NCBI GenBank assembly: GCA_030149165.1 | Contig: JASBRY010000009.1 | Span: 744,001-808,000, forward strand | DNA from: Phycisphaerales bacterium | GTDB taxonomy: Bacteria; Planctomycetota; Phycisphaerae; Phycisphaerales; UBA1924 | Reading direction: 5' to 3' | Length of the DNA stretch: 64,000 bases | In this document: positions 43,132 through 50,960 of the stretch, one piece after another | How the letters are laid out: each line of letters begins with the position of its first letter | Numbering within the stretch: the stretch's first letter is position 1 | Notes under the pieces: generated by a model | Told to the model about the DNA's origin: nothing | The model's input: the letters and a program-made list of their open reading frames with translations, nothing else | The model's database searches: none | Position numbers and translations under genes: made by a program

Positions 43132-44325
43132 TTGAGCACGATCGAGCAACCACAGTTTGAAACGGATTGTCGTGAGTCTGTGCAGGACTTGCGGGGGGCG
43201 CTGTTGGGTTTATTTCAGGAGGTTGGGAGCGATCCGACGAAGCCTCAGGATGTGGCTCGTCGATTCAAGCTCAATAAGAATCTGACTTGGAAAGTAGCGA
43301 AGATCGTGGGGTCGCGCGACGCGATGGATGCGGTCAATCAGATCCCTGGCGCGAGCGGGATGACGATCTTTCTGAAAGCGATGTCGAATGCAGGTGCATC
43401 GGATAAAGCGATCGATCGCGTTTCGCGCGCGATGGATCGGTACGAACAGATGATTGAGATTCATGTGGGTGATCGCGCCTCGCTTGAGTTGATGCTTGAT
43501 GGGATGGCGAGCGATCAGACGAAACTACTCAAAAGCCGAAAGTTGGTGTATCAGGGGAACACAGGGTTGTGGGGCGTGCAAGCGCAGACGCGTGTGACGG
43601 CACAGTTCATCGCGCCCAATGCGGAGGATCCAACCAAGCTCGACACTATACAGATTGCCGGGCTGCAGCATGTGCGTCGATTGCGTCCGATCCCGAGATG
43701 GAATGTGTTTCGCATAGGTCGCTTTACGCTTGAGGATCTGGTGACGAATCGAGCGCCGCTTGATCCGGATGAGGTGGATTGTCCGGGATTGATGCGATCG
43801 TTTTGTGATGGGCCGATGCCAGAGATACACATTGATGAACAGGGGGATGGTCTGATCTACGAACTCGGCGATGGGCCGGTCGGTCGGACTGGGGAGTTCT
43901 CGTGCTACTTTGGGTACATGCATCGGTCCTTTGTGAATCGATACACCGCTTCGGAGAGTGGGGGGCGTGGTTCAATGTTCTCAGCGGTGAGCATGCCTGT
44001 GCGGACATTGCTGTTTGATGTTTTTGTACATCGGGACCTTTATCCGCTCGTAGATGCGCAGGTCGCGGTGTATGGGAAGCCTTGGAGCTCGACTGGGAGT
44101 TTTGATGAGCACGCGAAGCTTCCGATTGATGAGCCGCTGCTGGATCTTGGGCGCGGGGCGAATGTTTCAACGCCTTTAGCGGATCACTATCCGAGCGTGA
44201 TTACGCAAGCACACGAGCAAGCGGGGTGGGAACCTGACGATTTCCACTGTTTGCGTTTGGTAGTGGAGTACCCGCCTATGCCTTCCGCGATCGGTGTGAG
44301 TTTCGAGTTGCCGAAGGCGACTTGA
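43132..44325 (+). CDS. Conserved-looking protein of unknown function
   Basis: 397 residues, no signal peptide or membrane helix. The start is probably the TTG at 43132 (MSTIEQPQ) with AAGGG eight bases upstream. Residues 15-70 (LGLFQEVGSDPTKPQDVARRFKLNKNLTWKVAKIV) read like a winged-helix or HTH domain; the remainder is alpha/beta with no family I recognise. It has its own promoter and converges on the gene at 44336. A regulator is the best guess from the N-terminus, with low certainty. Confidence 0.8.
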   Translation: MSTIEQPQFETDCRESVQDLRGALLGLFQEVGSDPTKPQDVARRFKLNKNLTWKVAKIVGSRDAMDAVNQIPGASGMTIFLKAMSNAGASDKAIDRVSRAMDRYEQMIEIHVGDRASLELMLDGMASDQTKLLKSRKLVYQGNTGLWGVQAQTRVTAQFIAPNAEDPTKLDTIQIAGLQHVRRLRPIPRWNVFRIGRFTLEDLVTNRAPLDPDEVDCPGLMRSFCDGPMPEIHIDEQGDGLIYELGDGPVGRTGEFSCYFGYMHRSFVNRYTASESGGRGSMFSAVSMPVRTLLFDVFVHRDLYPLVDAQVAVYGKPWSSTGSFDEHAKLPIDEPLLDLGRGANVSTPLADHYPSVITQAHEQAGWEPDDFHCLRLVVEYPPMPSAIGVSFELPKAT

Positions 44326-44335
44326 GAGTCTGAAC

Positions 44336-44884
44336 TCAGCGAGTCAGTTCGAAGATCGACTGTGTGCGGAGCACAAGGTGCTCGGCGGCGATGAGATGGT
44401 ACGCTTGGAAATGGATCTCGTCGGCGTATTTTTGGGTGTCGACAATAGAGAGGCACGCTCCGGCGCGATCATTCCAGCGATGGGTGAGTGCGTCCTGCTC
44501 ACGCGCGAGTTCGTCGAGCTCGTTGTAGGTGTCATTGTAGATGTGGTCGGAGAGCTGCTCGGTCTGCGCAGCGGTGATGTAGTTGATCTTGGTACGCGGG
44601 ATCGAGATCTCGATGTCTTTTTCTGCGGAGCAGAGGATGGATTCGAGGAGTCCGATTTCGGAGTTGTCGAACGCGTTGTCAGTGACGACTTCGGTGGCGC
44701 AGCCGTCGACGGAGGTGAAGGTGCATGCGTGGGCGCCGGGCATGATGGACATGGAGAGGGTGTAGAAGTCCTGGATGATGGAGCGGGTGTCAGCGCACTG
44801 ATAGAGCTTGGGCTGGACGGAGCGTGCGTAGAGGGTTGTTTGGTAGGACTGGAGTCGTGTGGATGTCTGTACGGTGGTCGCCAT
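44336..44884 (-). CDS. Uncharacterised 182-residue protein
   Basis: Soluble, no signal peptide. Central strands CTFTSVDGCATEVVTDN and ISIPRTKINYITA suggest an alpha/beta domain. The C-terminal third is helical and rich in Glu, His and Tyr (RWNDRAGACLSIVDTQKYADEIHFQAYHLIAAEHLVLRT, of which only a part is quoted as key). The beginning LQSYQTTLYARSVQPKLY recalls DUF2617-type proteins, but this is a weak impression. It is transcribed away from the HEAT-like gene, sharing a 331-bp divergent gap. Confidence 0.72.
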   Translation of the reverse strand: MATTVQTSTRLQSYQTTLYARSVQPKLYQCADTRSIIQDFYTLSMSIMPGAHACTFTSVDGCATEVVTDNAFDNSEIGLLESILCSAEKDIEISIPRTKINYITAAQTEQLSDHIYNDTYNELDELAREQDALTHRWNDRAGACLSIVDTQKYADEIHFQAYHLIAAEHLVLRTQSIFELTR

Positions 44885-45215
44885 GGATTCCTTCCCATGC
44901 GGTCGATCGGGGGGTGTGTGGGGAGACCCGATCTGGGGTGAGATTGTCCCTCGGAAATTCTCGCAAAAAGCGGGATTCAGCCGACGATGTTATCGGATCA
45001 TCTGGATTGGCTAAAGGGAAAAATCCAGGGTAATCCAAATTGGGGAGATCGGACTGATTTTCCGTAACTGACACAAGATAGCAGGTGTTTTGATTATTCA
45101 AACACAAGAAATGGTATATTGGGTAAGATTTTTGAGTTTCTGATCCGGATAGAACGAATCCCTGACGCGAGCGAGATTGTTGAAGAACGCACCGATCCAG
45201 TTGGAAGATACGCTG
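44885..45215. other. Intergenic region of 331 bp between divergent genes
   Basis: It is AT-richer towards the right end, with AAATGGTATATTGGG at about 45111-45125 as a possible -10 region for the + gene. Two short direct matches, AAATCCAGGGTAATCC-like blocks, lie near 45020-45035. I see no RNA gene. Confidence 0.45.
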
Positions 45216-47294
45216 ATGCATACACGCTCGATGCCGTTGCGTCTAGAGGTTGCGGCGTTGGGTGAGGGATTGCGTGTTGGGGAAGGTGTTGAATGTCAAC
45301 ACTTTGCGCTCCGGCTCATCGAGATCGCGGGATATGGACAACAGCGGATGGATGATCGGGGGATGGGTCCGGTTGAACTGGTGGCTGGTCTTTCAGGGCG
45401 ATGGCGGGCGCGGTACGCGCCGTCGGCGCTGCGAGCGCTCGCTGTTGGGTGGGGGAATCTATCAACGGATCTGCGGAAACTTGCGTTGTCGCTGGGACGC
45501 ACTCGATGGATCAAAGTGACGAAGGAGTTGTCAGTAGATCCCGATGCACGGATCCGCAAGATTGCTCTGGACATCGCTCGCGATACTGGTGATCCGGGAT
45601 TCGGGGTGATGGTGTGCTCGATGCTCAGCGATGAGCATCAGCAGGTTCGACTCGCGGCGGACAGGACACTGCTGGCGCTGGTGCTGGACATGTTCGGACA
45701 TCTCGATGGTGAAATGCTCGGCGAGCAGTACGACGCGGTCCGGAAGCGGAAAGTTCAACCGATGCTTGGAGATCCCGCGATCCTGGAGCTCGAGCGGTGC
45801 TCGATGCTCGCGGCGATCGCGGACGCGGCGTGGTCCTTCTCGAATCATCGCTGCCGATCTCCGTTGCTTGCATCGCTGCTGCTGATGGATCGTCAGGGCG
45901 CGACTTCGATGGAACGACGAGCGTTCGAGAAGATGCGGCGACTCTTGAGTGAGCGGCATCATCCGAGTCACATGCCGATGCGGACGGTGCTGCGGACGAC
46001 GGCGGCGCCGATCCTGCGGGAGCGGGCGCTGCGGTGGTTGGTTGTTGATCCGATCGCGAATGTTGCATCAGCACGACTGGAGATCGCGGAATCGGTCGCG
46101 GAACATCGTGCGGTGCTCGACAACATGCACCTGTGCGTGCGTCCGATGAGAGCACGCGGACTGAATCGTGTGCGTGTCGCGTCGCGGCAAGAGAACGGCG
46201 CGGTGGTGCTTGAAGACAGTGCGCCGTTTGTCACTCAGCAAGAGTACACAGAGCTCGATCAGTGCGCCAAACGAGGGTACATCCGCTGGGTGACTGGATT
46301 GAGTATGGATGCGGGAATCCGCAGGCAGTTGCTCGAACGCGTCATGGCAGACAGCGATGGGCACATTCGATTACATGGATGCTGTGTCGCGGATGCGTTT
46401 GATCTCGCGGACTATCTGTACGATCCCAATGAGAGCGTGGCGCGTCACGCGGCGGTGCGTTGGTCATCGGTGGGGACGACGACTCCAACGGTCGGATCGG
46501 CTTCGTGCGAACGACGGCTCAACTCGGCGCGGCTCAATCAGCGTTCTTCGTCGGCGTGGGTTCGCAGGATCGCGGATGAGGAAGCCGAGCGTTTGTCGAT
46601 TGATCTTGCGTCCAGTCCATCGTCAAGATTGCAGGCGCGGCGACTCTTTGCGAGTGATCCGGCGAAGTTTGTGCGATTGATCCGTGAGATGCTCCACCAA
46701 CCGGCTCGCCGAGTGGCGGGTGTGGACATGATTCTGGCGCTCGGTCTTGAGGATCGATTCGAGATGGATCTGATCTCGCTTTCAAACGACCATCAACTCG
46801 ATGATCGTCTCGCGGCAACGCTGGTGCGTGGGCTGAGCCGAGTTGAGTCGGCCGCGGCTCGCGAAGCGGTGCTGCGGAGTCTGGAGAGCGATGACCAGCG
46901 TGTGGTTGCCAATGCGATCGAATCGGTGCATACACCGATCGAGACACTGCTGGAATACAAGGGTGATGCTCACCATCGTGTGCGATCCAGCGCGATCAGA
47001 AGGATGCTGGTCTCGAGCAAACGCGGACAGGTTGCGGATGCGGCGGTCGAAGATCTGATCGGGATGCTTACCGATGCACGCGTCGGACATCGACTCGCAG
47101 GGGTATGGGCGGCGCAGCGTGTGTTTGAGCGGAAACCAAACGAGCGGATGGTTGGCTGGCGCGAGCTGGTATCCATAATTGATGAGATGACTCGACACGA
47201 AGTGGACGATTCGGTGCGTGCGCGTGCGGATCAGTGCGTGCATCGATTGCTTGTGCAGCAGCGCACGCGTGTGCTTGAGGGGAGCGCGGTATGA
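45216..47294 (+). CDS. Large HEAT-repeat-like protein of unknown function
   Basis: 692 residues from the ATG at 45216, which has GGAAG eight bases upstream; a TTG at 45177 is the alternative start. Helical repeats such as SVDPDARIRKIALDIARDTGDPGFGVMV, LSDEHQQVRLAADRTLL and ESVARHAAVRWSS follow the HEAT/PBS-lyase repeat spacing of paired helices with Asp-Pro turns and a conserved Arg. It has no signal peptide. Such scaffolds bind protein partners. The stop overlaps the next ATG (ATGA), so it is co-translated with a small membrane protein. Its cellular role is unknown. Confidence 0.75.
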   Translation: MHTRSMPLRLEVAALGEGLRVGEGVECQHFALRLIEIAGYGQQRMDDRGMGPVELVAGLSGRWRARYAPSALRALAVGWGNLSTDLRKLALSLGRTRWIKVTKELSVDPDARIRKIALDIARDTGDPGFGVMVCSMLSDEHQQVRLAADRTLLALVLDMFGHLDGEMLGEQYDAVRKRKVQPMLGDPAILELERCSMLAAIADAAWSFSNHRCRSPLLASLLLMDRQGATSMERRAFEKMRRLLSERHHPSHMPMRTVLRTTAAPILRERALRWLVVDPIANVASARLEIAESVAEHRAVLDNMHLCVRPMRARGLNRVRVASRQENGAVVLEDSAPFVTQQEYTELDQCAKRGYIRWVTGLSMDAGIRRQLLERVMADSDGHIRLHGCCVADAFDLADYLYDPNESVARHAAVRWSSVGTTTPTVGSASCERRLNSARLNQRSSSAWVRRIADEEAERLSIDLASSPSSRLQARRLFASDPAKFVRLIREMLHQPARRVAGVDMILALGLEDRFEMDLISLSNDHQLDDRLAATLVRGLSRVESAAAREAVLRSLESDDQRVVANAIESVHTPIETLLEYKGDAHHRVRSSAIRRMLVSSKRGQVADAAVEDLIGMLTDARVGHRLAGVWAAQRVFERKPNERMVGWRELVSIIDEMTRHEVDDSVRARADQCVHRLLVQQRTRVLEGSAV

Positions 47295-47635
47295 ACCTGG
47301 GGAGCACAACAGACTGGATCGTGGTGACGATCGCGCAGGTTGGTCCGACGGAGTTGTTTGTTCCTGAATCCGCGGCGGCGGACAGCAGCGGCATCGCTCG
47401 TTGGGTGCTCTGGGGAGTTGCCTTCGCGTTGATTCTGATCTCGGCTGTGTGGATCCGTGGGATGAGTCAGCAGCGCGTGGATTCCAGAGAGCTCGCGTTC
47501 CGATCGCTGAGCAGGAAGCTGGGACTCAGCAAGAAAGAAGCATCGGCGCTGCGCGCGATCGCGGAACGGGACGGGGTGCATCCGGTCGGATTGCTCATGA
47601 GTCCCAGCGCGGTGCGCGCGAATCTGAGCGGCTGA
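47291..47635 (+). CDS. Small single-pass membrane protein coupled to the HEAT-like protein
   Basis: 114 residues. One membrane helix lies at about 36-54 (ARWVLWGVAFALILISAVWI), followed by a basic cytoplasmic helical tail containing FRSLSRKLGLSKKEASALRAIAERDGVHPVGLLMSP. That tail is similar in style to domains that follow membrane anchors in PilZ-associated proteins, but no family is recognised. The start codon overlaps the upstream stop, so it probably anchors the HEAT-like protein at the membrane; this is inference. Confidence 0.75.
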   Translation: MNLGSTTDWIVVTIAQVGPTELFVPESAAADSSGIARWVLWGVAFALILISAVWIRGMSQQRVDSRELAFRSLSRKLGLSKKEASALRAIAERDGVHPVGLLMSPSAVRANLSG

Positions 47636-47655
47636 GTTCGATTGGCATTCGTGCG

Positions 47656-48129
47656 TTAGACGGCTGCGGTGTCTTCAACAATTTCGATTTTGAGCGCATC
47701 GACACCGGCGTGTTGGGCGAGTTGTTGGAGCACCTCGTGTGGGATCGCGTCGGTGAGTTTCTTGCTGAGATTGGTGGGCGCATCGATCACGCGACCATCA
47801 TTGAGCACGAGGTGGAGGTGGGGGGCTTGGTCCGCATCGTATCGGCTGGCGCCTGAGCCTTGCCCTCGGTTGGCGATGCGGCGGGCGAGTCCGTGATCCA
47901 CAAGCAGTTCGAGCGTGTTGTAAATCGTCGCGAGACTGATCCCGGCGTCCTGATCCTTGACGATCTGATGGAGTTCTTCAGCAGTGGGATGGGACTTGGT
48001 GCTGCAGAGTGCTTCGTAGATGAGCACACGCGGCTTGGTGCAGCGGATGCCTTGCTCTGCAAAGATCGCTTTTGCGTCGTGGTGCTCGTGGGTGCAATCG
48101 TCGTGGTGGAGGTGATCTACGGAAACCAT
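47656..48129 (-). CDS. Fur-family metalloregulator
   Basis: 157 residues. A His-rich N-terminus (HLHHDDCTHEHHD) precedes a winged-helix domain with TKPRVLIYEAL, HPTAEELHQIV and ISLATIYNTLELLVDHGLA, the Fur recognition helix. The dimerisation domain has HLHLVLNDGRVID where Fur and PerR usually carry CxxC, so the structural zinc site is missing, as in Irr- or Mur-type members. It most likely senses iron, manganese or peroxide. A palindrome matching a Fur/PerR box lies 14 bp before its ATG, suggesting autoregulation. Which metal it uses cannot be told here. Confidence 0.93.
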   Translation of the reverse strand: MVSVDHLHHDDCTHEHHDAKAIFAEQGIRCTKPRVLIYEALCSTKSHPTAEELHQIVKDQDAGISLATIYNTLELLVDHGLARRIANRGQGSGASRYDADQAPHLHLVLNDGRVIDAPTNLSKKLTDAIPHEVLQQLAQHAGVDALKIEIVEDTAAV

Positions 48130-48142
48130 AACCCATTCTACA

Positions 48143-48158
48143 TTGAGAATGATTCTAA
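48143..48158 (-). promoter_or_regulatory. Fur/PerR-type operator
   Basis: On the minus strand TTAGAAT-C-ATTCTCA(A), a 7-1-7 dyad with one mismatch, closely follows the PerR/Fur box form. It ends 14 bp before the start codon of the Fur-family gene. Confidence 0.65.
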
Positions 48159-48204
48159 ACCAATACCAAACGCTCTGAGGCTCAGAAAAACAGCGTGCGG
48201 GCGT

Positions 48205-48696
48205 TTATTTGGAGGTTTCGGAGGGTTGTGGGGTGACGATCTGCATGCGTTTGTGATCGATCCCGGCTTCTTGGAATGTATCCGAACCGACTTCCCATCC
48301 GAGTTTCTCGTAAAAAGGCATCGCGGAGATCTGCGCGTGGCAGTACAGACCTGGGAGTGCGAGTTCCGTGAATGCACGCACTTCCATCGCGATCATGAGG
48401 TTGGTCCCGATCCCCTCGCCTTGACGCTGGGGATCGACGCACATCTGCTGGACCTTGCCTGAGGTTTCGTTGGAATCTGGTTGAGGTGGCAGGAGCGTCG
48501 CGGCGCCGATGACTTTGTCCCCAGTGGGGTGGTCGATCACGGCGACGAAGTGCTCGCACTTCTCCTCGCGTCCCGGCGCCATGTTGTAGTAGTCCTCGAT
48601 CGTCATCCCTAGGGGTTTGAGGAGCACTGAGGTGCGCAGCGCGACCTCTTGCTCGTAGAGCGGATGGTCCATCGAGATGCGCTGAATCCTGATCAC
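48205..48696 (-). CDS. GNAT-family N-acetyltransferase
   Basis: 163 residues, the usual GNAT length. The acetyl-CoA motif A is VQQMCVDPQRQGEGIGTNLM with the pyrophosphate-binding R-Q-G-E-G-I-G loop, and motif B ends with AMPFYEKLGWEV. The acceptor is unknown; the pattern is that of single-domain amine acetyltransferases. It is followed by nothing obvious in the same operon: the Fur-family gene lies 76 bp further in the minus direction, and ispG is 74 bp upstream. Confidence 0.92.
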   Translation of the reverse strand: MIRIQRISMDHPLYEQEVALRTSVLLKPLGMTIEDYYNMAPGREEKCEHFVAVIDHPTGDKVIGAATLLPPQPDSNETSGKVQQMCVDPQRQGEGIGTNLMIAMEVRAFTELALPGLYCHAQISAMPFYEKLGWEVGSDTFQEAGIDHKRMQIVTPQPSETSK

Positions 48697-48769
48697 GGCG
48701 AGAAACTCCTGAACGAGTCAGAATGTAGCACATTTTGAATGATTTTTCACAGCGACGGATCGGCAATCG

Positions 48770-50080
48770 TCACGATTTGTTGATCGTCAGTTCCGTGTGT
48801 CCCATGCGCTGGGAGGCCATTTTCTCCCATCCTGACCCCAGTTCTCCTTCGGGATCCGGAGGGACGATATCGACTTTCTTCTCGCCGAGCTTTGCTTCTC
48901 CTGAGCGGATGCGTTCTTGGAATGCTTTGCACTCGTCGAGCAAGCGGTCGAGGATCTCGGCTTCGGGGATGGTCGCGACCTTCTCTCCCTGGACATAGAT
49001 GATGCCTTTGCGGTCTCCCGCGAAGACGGCGACATCGGCGCCCTCCGCTTCTCCAGGGCCATTGACGACGCATCCCATCACGGCGACCTTCATCGGGACT
49101 TCGATCTCCGCTTCGAGCTTGTTGTTGACATCTTGGACGAGCGTGAAGAGATCGACTTGGATTCGGCCGCAGGTGGGGCACGCGATGAGCTCGGCGCCTT
49201 TGCGTTCGCGCTTGCCGAGGGTGTAGAGCAGTTCGAGACCGTCCTCGACCTCGTAGATCGGGTCGTTGGCGTAGGAGATGCGGATGGTGTCTCCGATGCC
49301 GTTGGCGAGGAGGGTTCCCAGCGCGACGACGGAGCGGATGCATCCGGTTTCCTTGGGTCCAGCGTGGGTGACGCCCAAATGCAGCGGGTGGGGGAAGCGT
49401 TTGGAGATTTCGGTGTACGCGTCGATGACGAGCGTTGCGTCCATGGATTTGGCGCTGATCGCGATGTCGTAGAAGTCGCGTTCGTAGAAGATGTCGAGGT
49501 ATTCTTCGAGTTTGGCGATCATGATCGCGAGCATGTAGCCGTGCTTGTTGTCGGAGAAGATCGCGCCGAGTTCTTTAGCGCGGGACTGCTTGTCCTTGCG
49601 CTCGATGATCGATCCCTCGTTGACTCCGACGCGGATCGGGATGTTCTTTTCCTTGCACGCGTCGATGACTTCTTCAACCTGCTTGCGATCAGTGATGTTG
49701 CCTGGGTTGAGGCGGATTTTGTGGACACCCGCTTCGATGGATTCGAGGGCGCGTTTGAAGTGGAAGTGGACATCGGCGACGATGGGGACGGTGGTCTGCG
49801 CGAGGATCTCTGGGAGTGCTTCGGTGTCCTTCTTTTCTGGGACGGCGACGCGGACGATGTCCGCTCCCGCGGCGGTGAGCTTGTGGATCTCCGCGACACA
49901 CTTGTCGATGTCGTGCGTGTATCCGGCGGTCATCGTCTGGACAGAGACCGGTGCGGGGGTGGTCGCTTGGGTGAGCCCTTTGGAGAGGGGATGATCGAGG
50001 GGGAGGCCGCCTCCGATCTGGATGCGTCCGGTTCGGTCATCGCCGAGGAAGATTGGGCGTGTTGGGGCGGGGGGCTGCAT
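48770..50080 (-). CDS. ispG: 4-hydroxy-3-methylbut-2-enyl diphosphate synthase
   Basis: 436 residues. An N-terminal TIM barrel (VQTMTAGYTHDIDKCVAEIHKL, VPIVADVHFHFKRAL, KIRLNPGN) is followed by the C-terminal [4Fe-4S] domain with ACPTCGR and MGCVVNGPGEA, giving three cysteines and the conserved Glu. It reductively opens MEcPP to HMBPP in the MEP isoprenoid pathway in the cytoplasm. The length is in the range of the standard two-domain enzyme. It is followed by a GNAT gene and preceded by the zinc-ribbon membrane protein gene with only 9 bp between, suggesting co-transcription with the latter. Confidence 0.97.
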   Translation of the reverse strand: MQPPAPTRPIFLGDDRTGRIQIGGGLPLDHPLSKGLTQATTPAPVSVQTMTAGYTHDIDKCVAEIHKLTAAGADIVRVAVPEKKDTEALPEILAQTTVPIVADVHFHFKRALESIEAGVHKIRLNPGNITDRKQVEEVIDACKEKNIPIRVGVNEGSIIERKDKQSRAKELGAIFSDNKHGYMLAIMIAKLEEYLDIFYERDFYDIAISAKSMDATLVIDAYTEISKRFPHPLHLGVTHAGPKETGCIRSVVALGTLLANGIGDTIRISYANDPIYEVEDGLELLYTLGKRERKGAELIACPTCGRIQVDLFTLVQDVNNKLEAEIEVPMKVAVMGCVVNGPGEAEGADVAVFAGDRKGIIYVQGEKVATIPEAEILDRLLDECKAFQERIRSGEAKLGEKKVDIVPPDPEGELGSGWEKMASQRMGHTELTINKS

Positions 50081-50089
50081 GGCGGGATT

Positions 50090-50878
50090 CTAGGGCTGAG
50101 GCTGGTCTGTTGGTCGCGGGCGGTTGGCGTATTTGCAGCGGCGGAGTCCGAGGTAGGCGAAGGTTTCGAAGAAGAGAAAGCCTGGTATGCTCAGTAGCAG
50201 ACTGGATACCGCGATTGTTTGAAGAGTGTCATCACTGAAGATTAACTGCTCGTTGTAGCTGTCTACATCATGAATTAAGAACAAGGCCGTTCCCAGCGAT
50301 ACATACAAAAAACAAGACAGCAAGAGCCAGCCCACGGTTCCATGAGTCACGATGGTCCATGCTGCATCTTGTGTTATTCTGAATCTACGCGTTCTCCCAA
50401 TGATGACTAAGCCTCTTTGCTCAATCCATGTCAAGAGTAGAAAAAACGATGAAGTGGTCAATGCCAGAATCAAAGCGGGGATTATTGAGATAAATGATTG
50501 CAGCGGGCTAAATGATTGCAGCGGATTGCTGGAAATGATTGTTGTTGTCGCGACAAGACTGATGCAAGCAATAACTTGGGTTAGAACAATTGATTGTGAT
50601 GCTCGAAGCAGGTGATTAGTTTGTGCTACACGCATCACATCAAGCGTATGTATTGGATGCCGGATCGTCATCCACCATGTTTGCCAGATTGACTTGATGC
50701 CCGGCTTCTGCTGCCACGGCGTGCCCACTCGTCGCTTGGGGAGTGATTCGCTGATGGGTTTGCCGCATTCGGGGCAGGGGAGGGCGTGGTCGAGGTCTTC
50801 GATGATGTAGCCGCAGCGTTCGCAGAGGAGGGTGTATTGGTCCTTCCATTCGGTCTTTCTGCGTGGGGGTTTGGGCAT
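50090..50878 (-). CDS. Zinc-ribbon membrane protein of unknown function
   Basis: 262 residues. An N-terminal zinc ribbon has LCERCGYI and LPCPECGKPI, a CxxC-CxxC pair, followed by three to four membrane helices from about residue 95. It starts upstream of ispG on the same strand. It contains a recent duplication, NPLQSFSPLQSF, from an 18-bp direct repeat. Such zinc-ribbon membrane proteins are frequent in planctomycetes, but their role is not known. Confidence 0.83.
   Translation of the reverse strand: MPKPPRRKTEWKDQYTLLCERCGYIIEDLDHALPCPECGKPISESLPKRRVGTPWQQKPGIKSIWQTWWMTIRHPIHTLDVMRVAQTNHLLRASQSIVLTQVIACISLVATTTIISSNPLQSFSPLQSFISIIPALILALTTSSFFLLLTWIEQRGLVIIGRTRRFRITQDAAWTIVTHGTVGWLLLSCFLYVSLGTALFLIHDVDSYNEQLIFSDDTLQTIAVSSLLLSIPGFLFFETFAYLGLRRCKYANRPRPTDQPQP
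50491..50526. repeat. 18-bp tandem duplication inside the zinc-ribbon gene
   Basis: TAAATGATTGCAGCGG at 50491 and 50509 repeats with an 18-bp period and one or two differences at its end. It adds six in-frame residues (PLQSF plus one). Confidence 0.8.
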
Positions 50879-50960
50879 CGGTCAATGGTACGGCTGATCG
50901 GCTGTGGAGTTCGGTGGGTCGTCCCAAGAGTGGGCAAGTTTGGGGGGGTAGACTTGTCGC

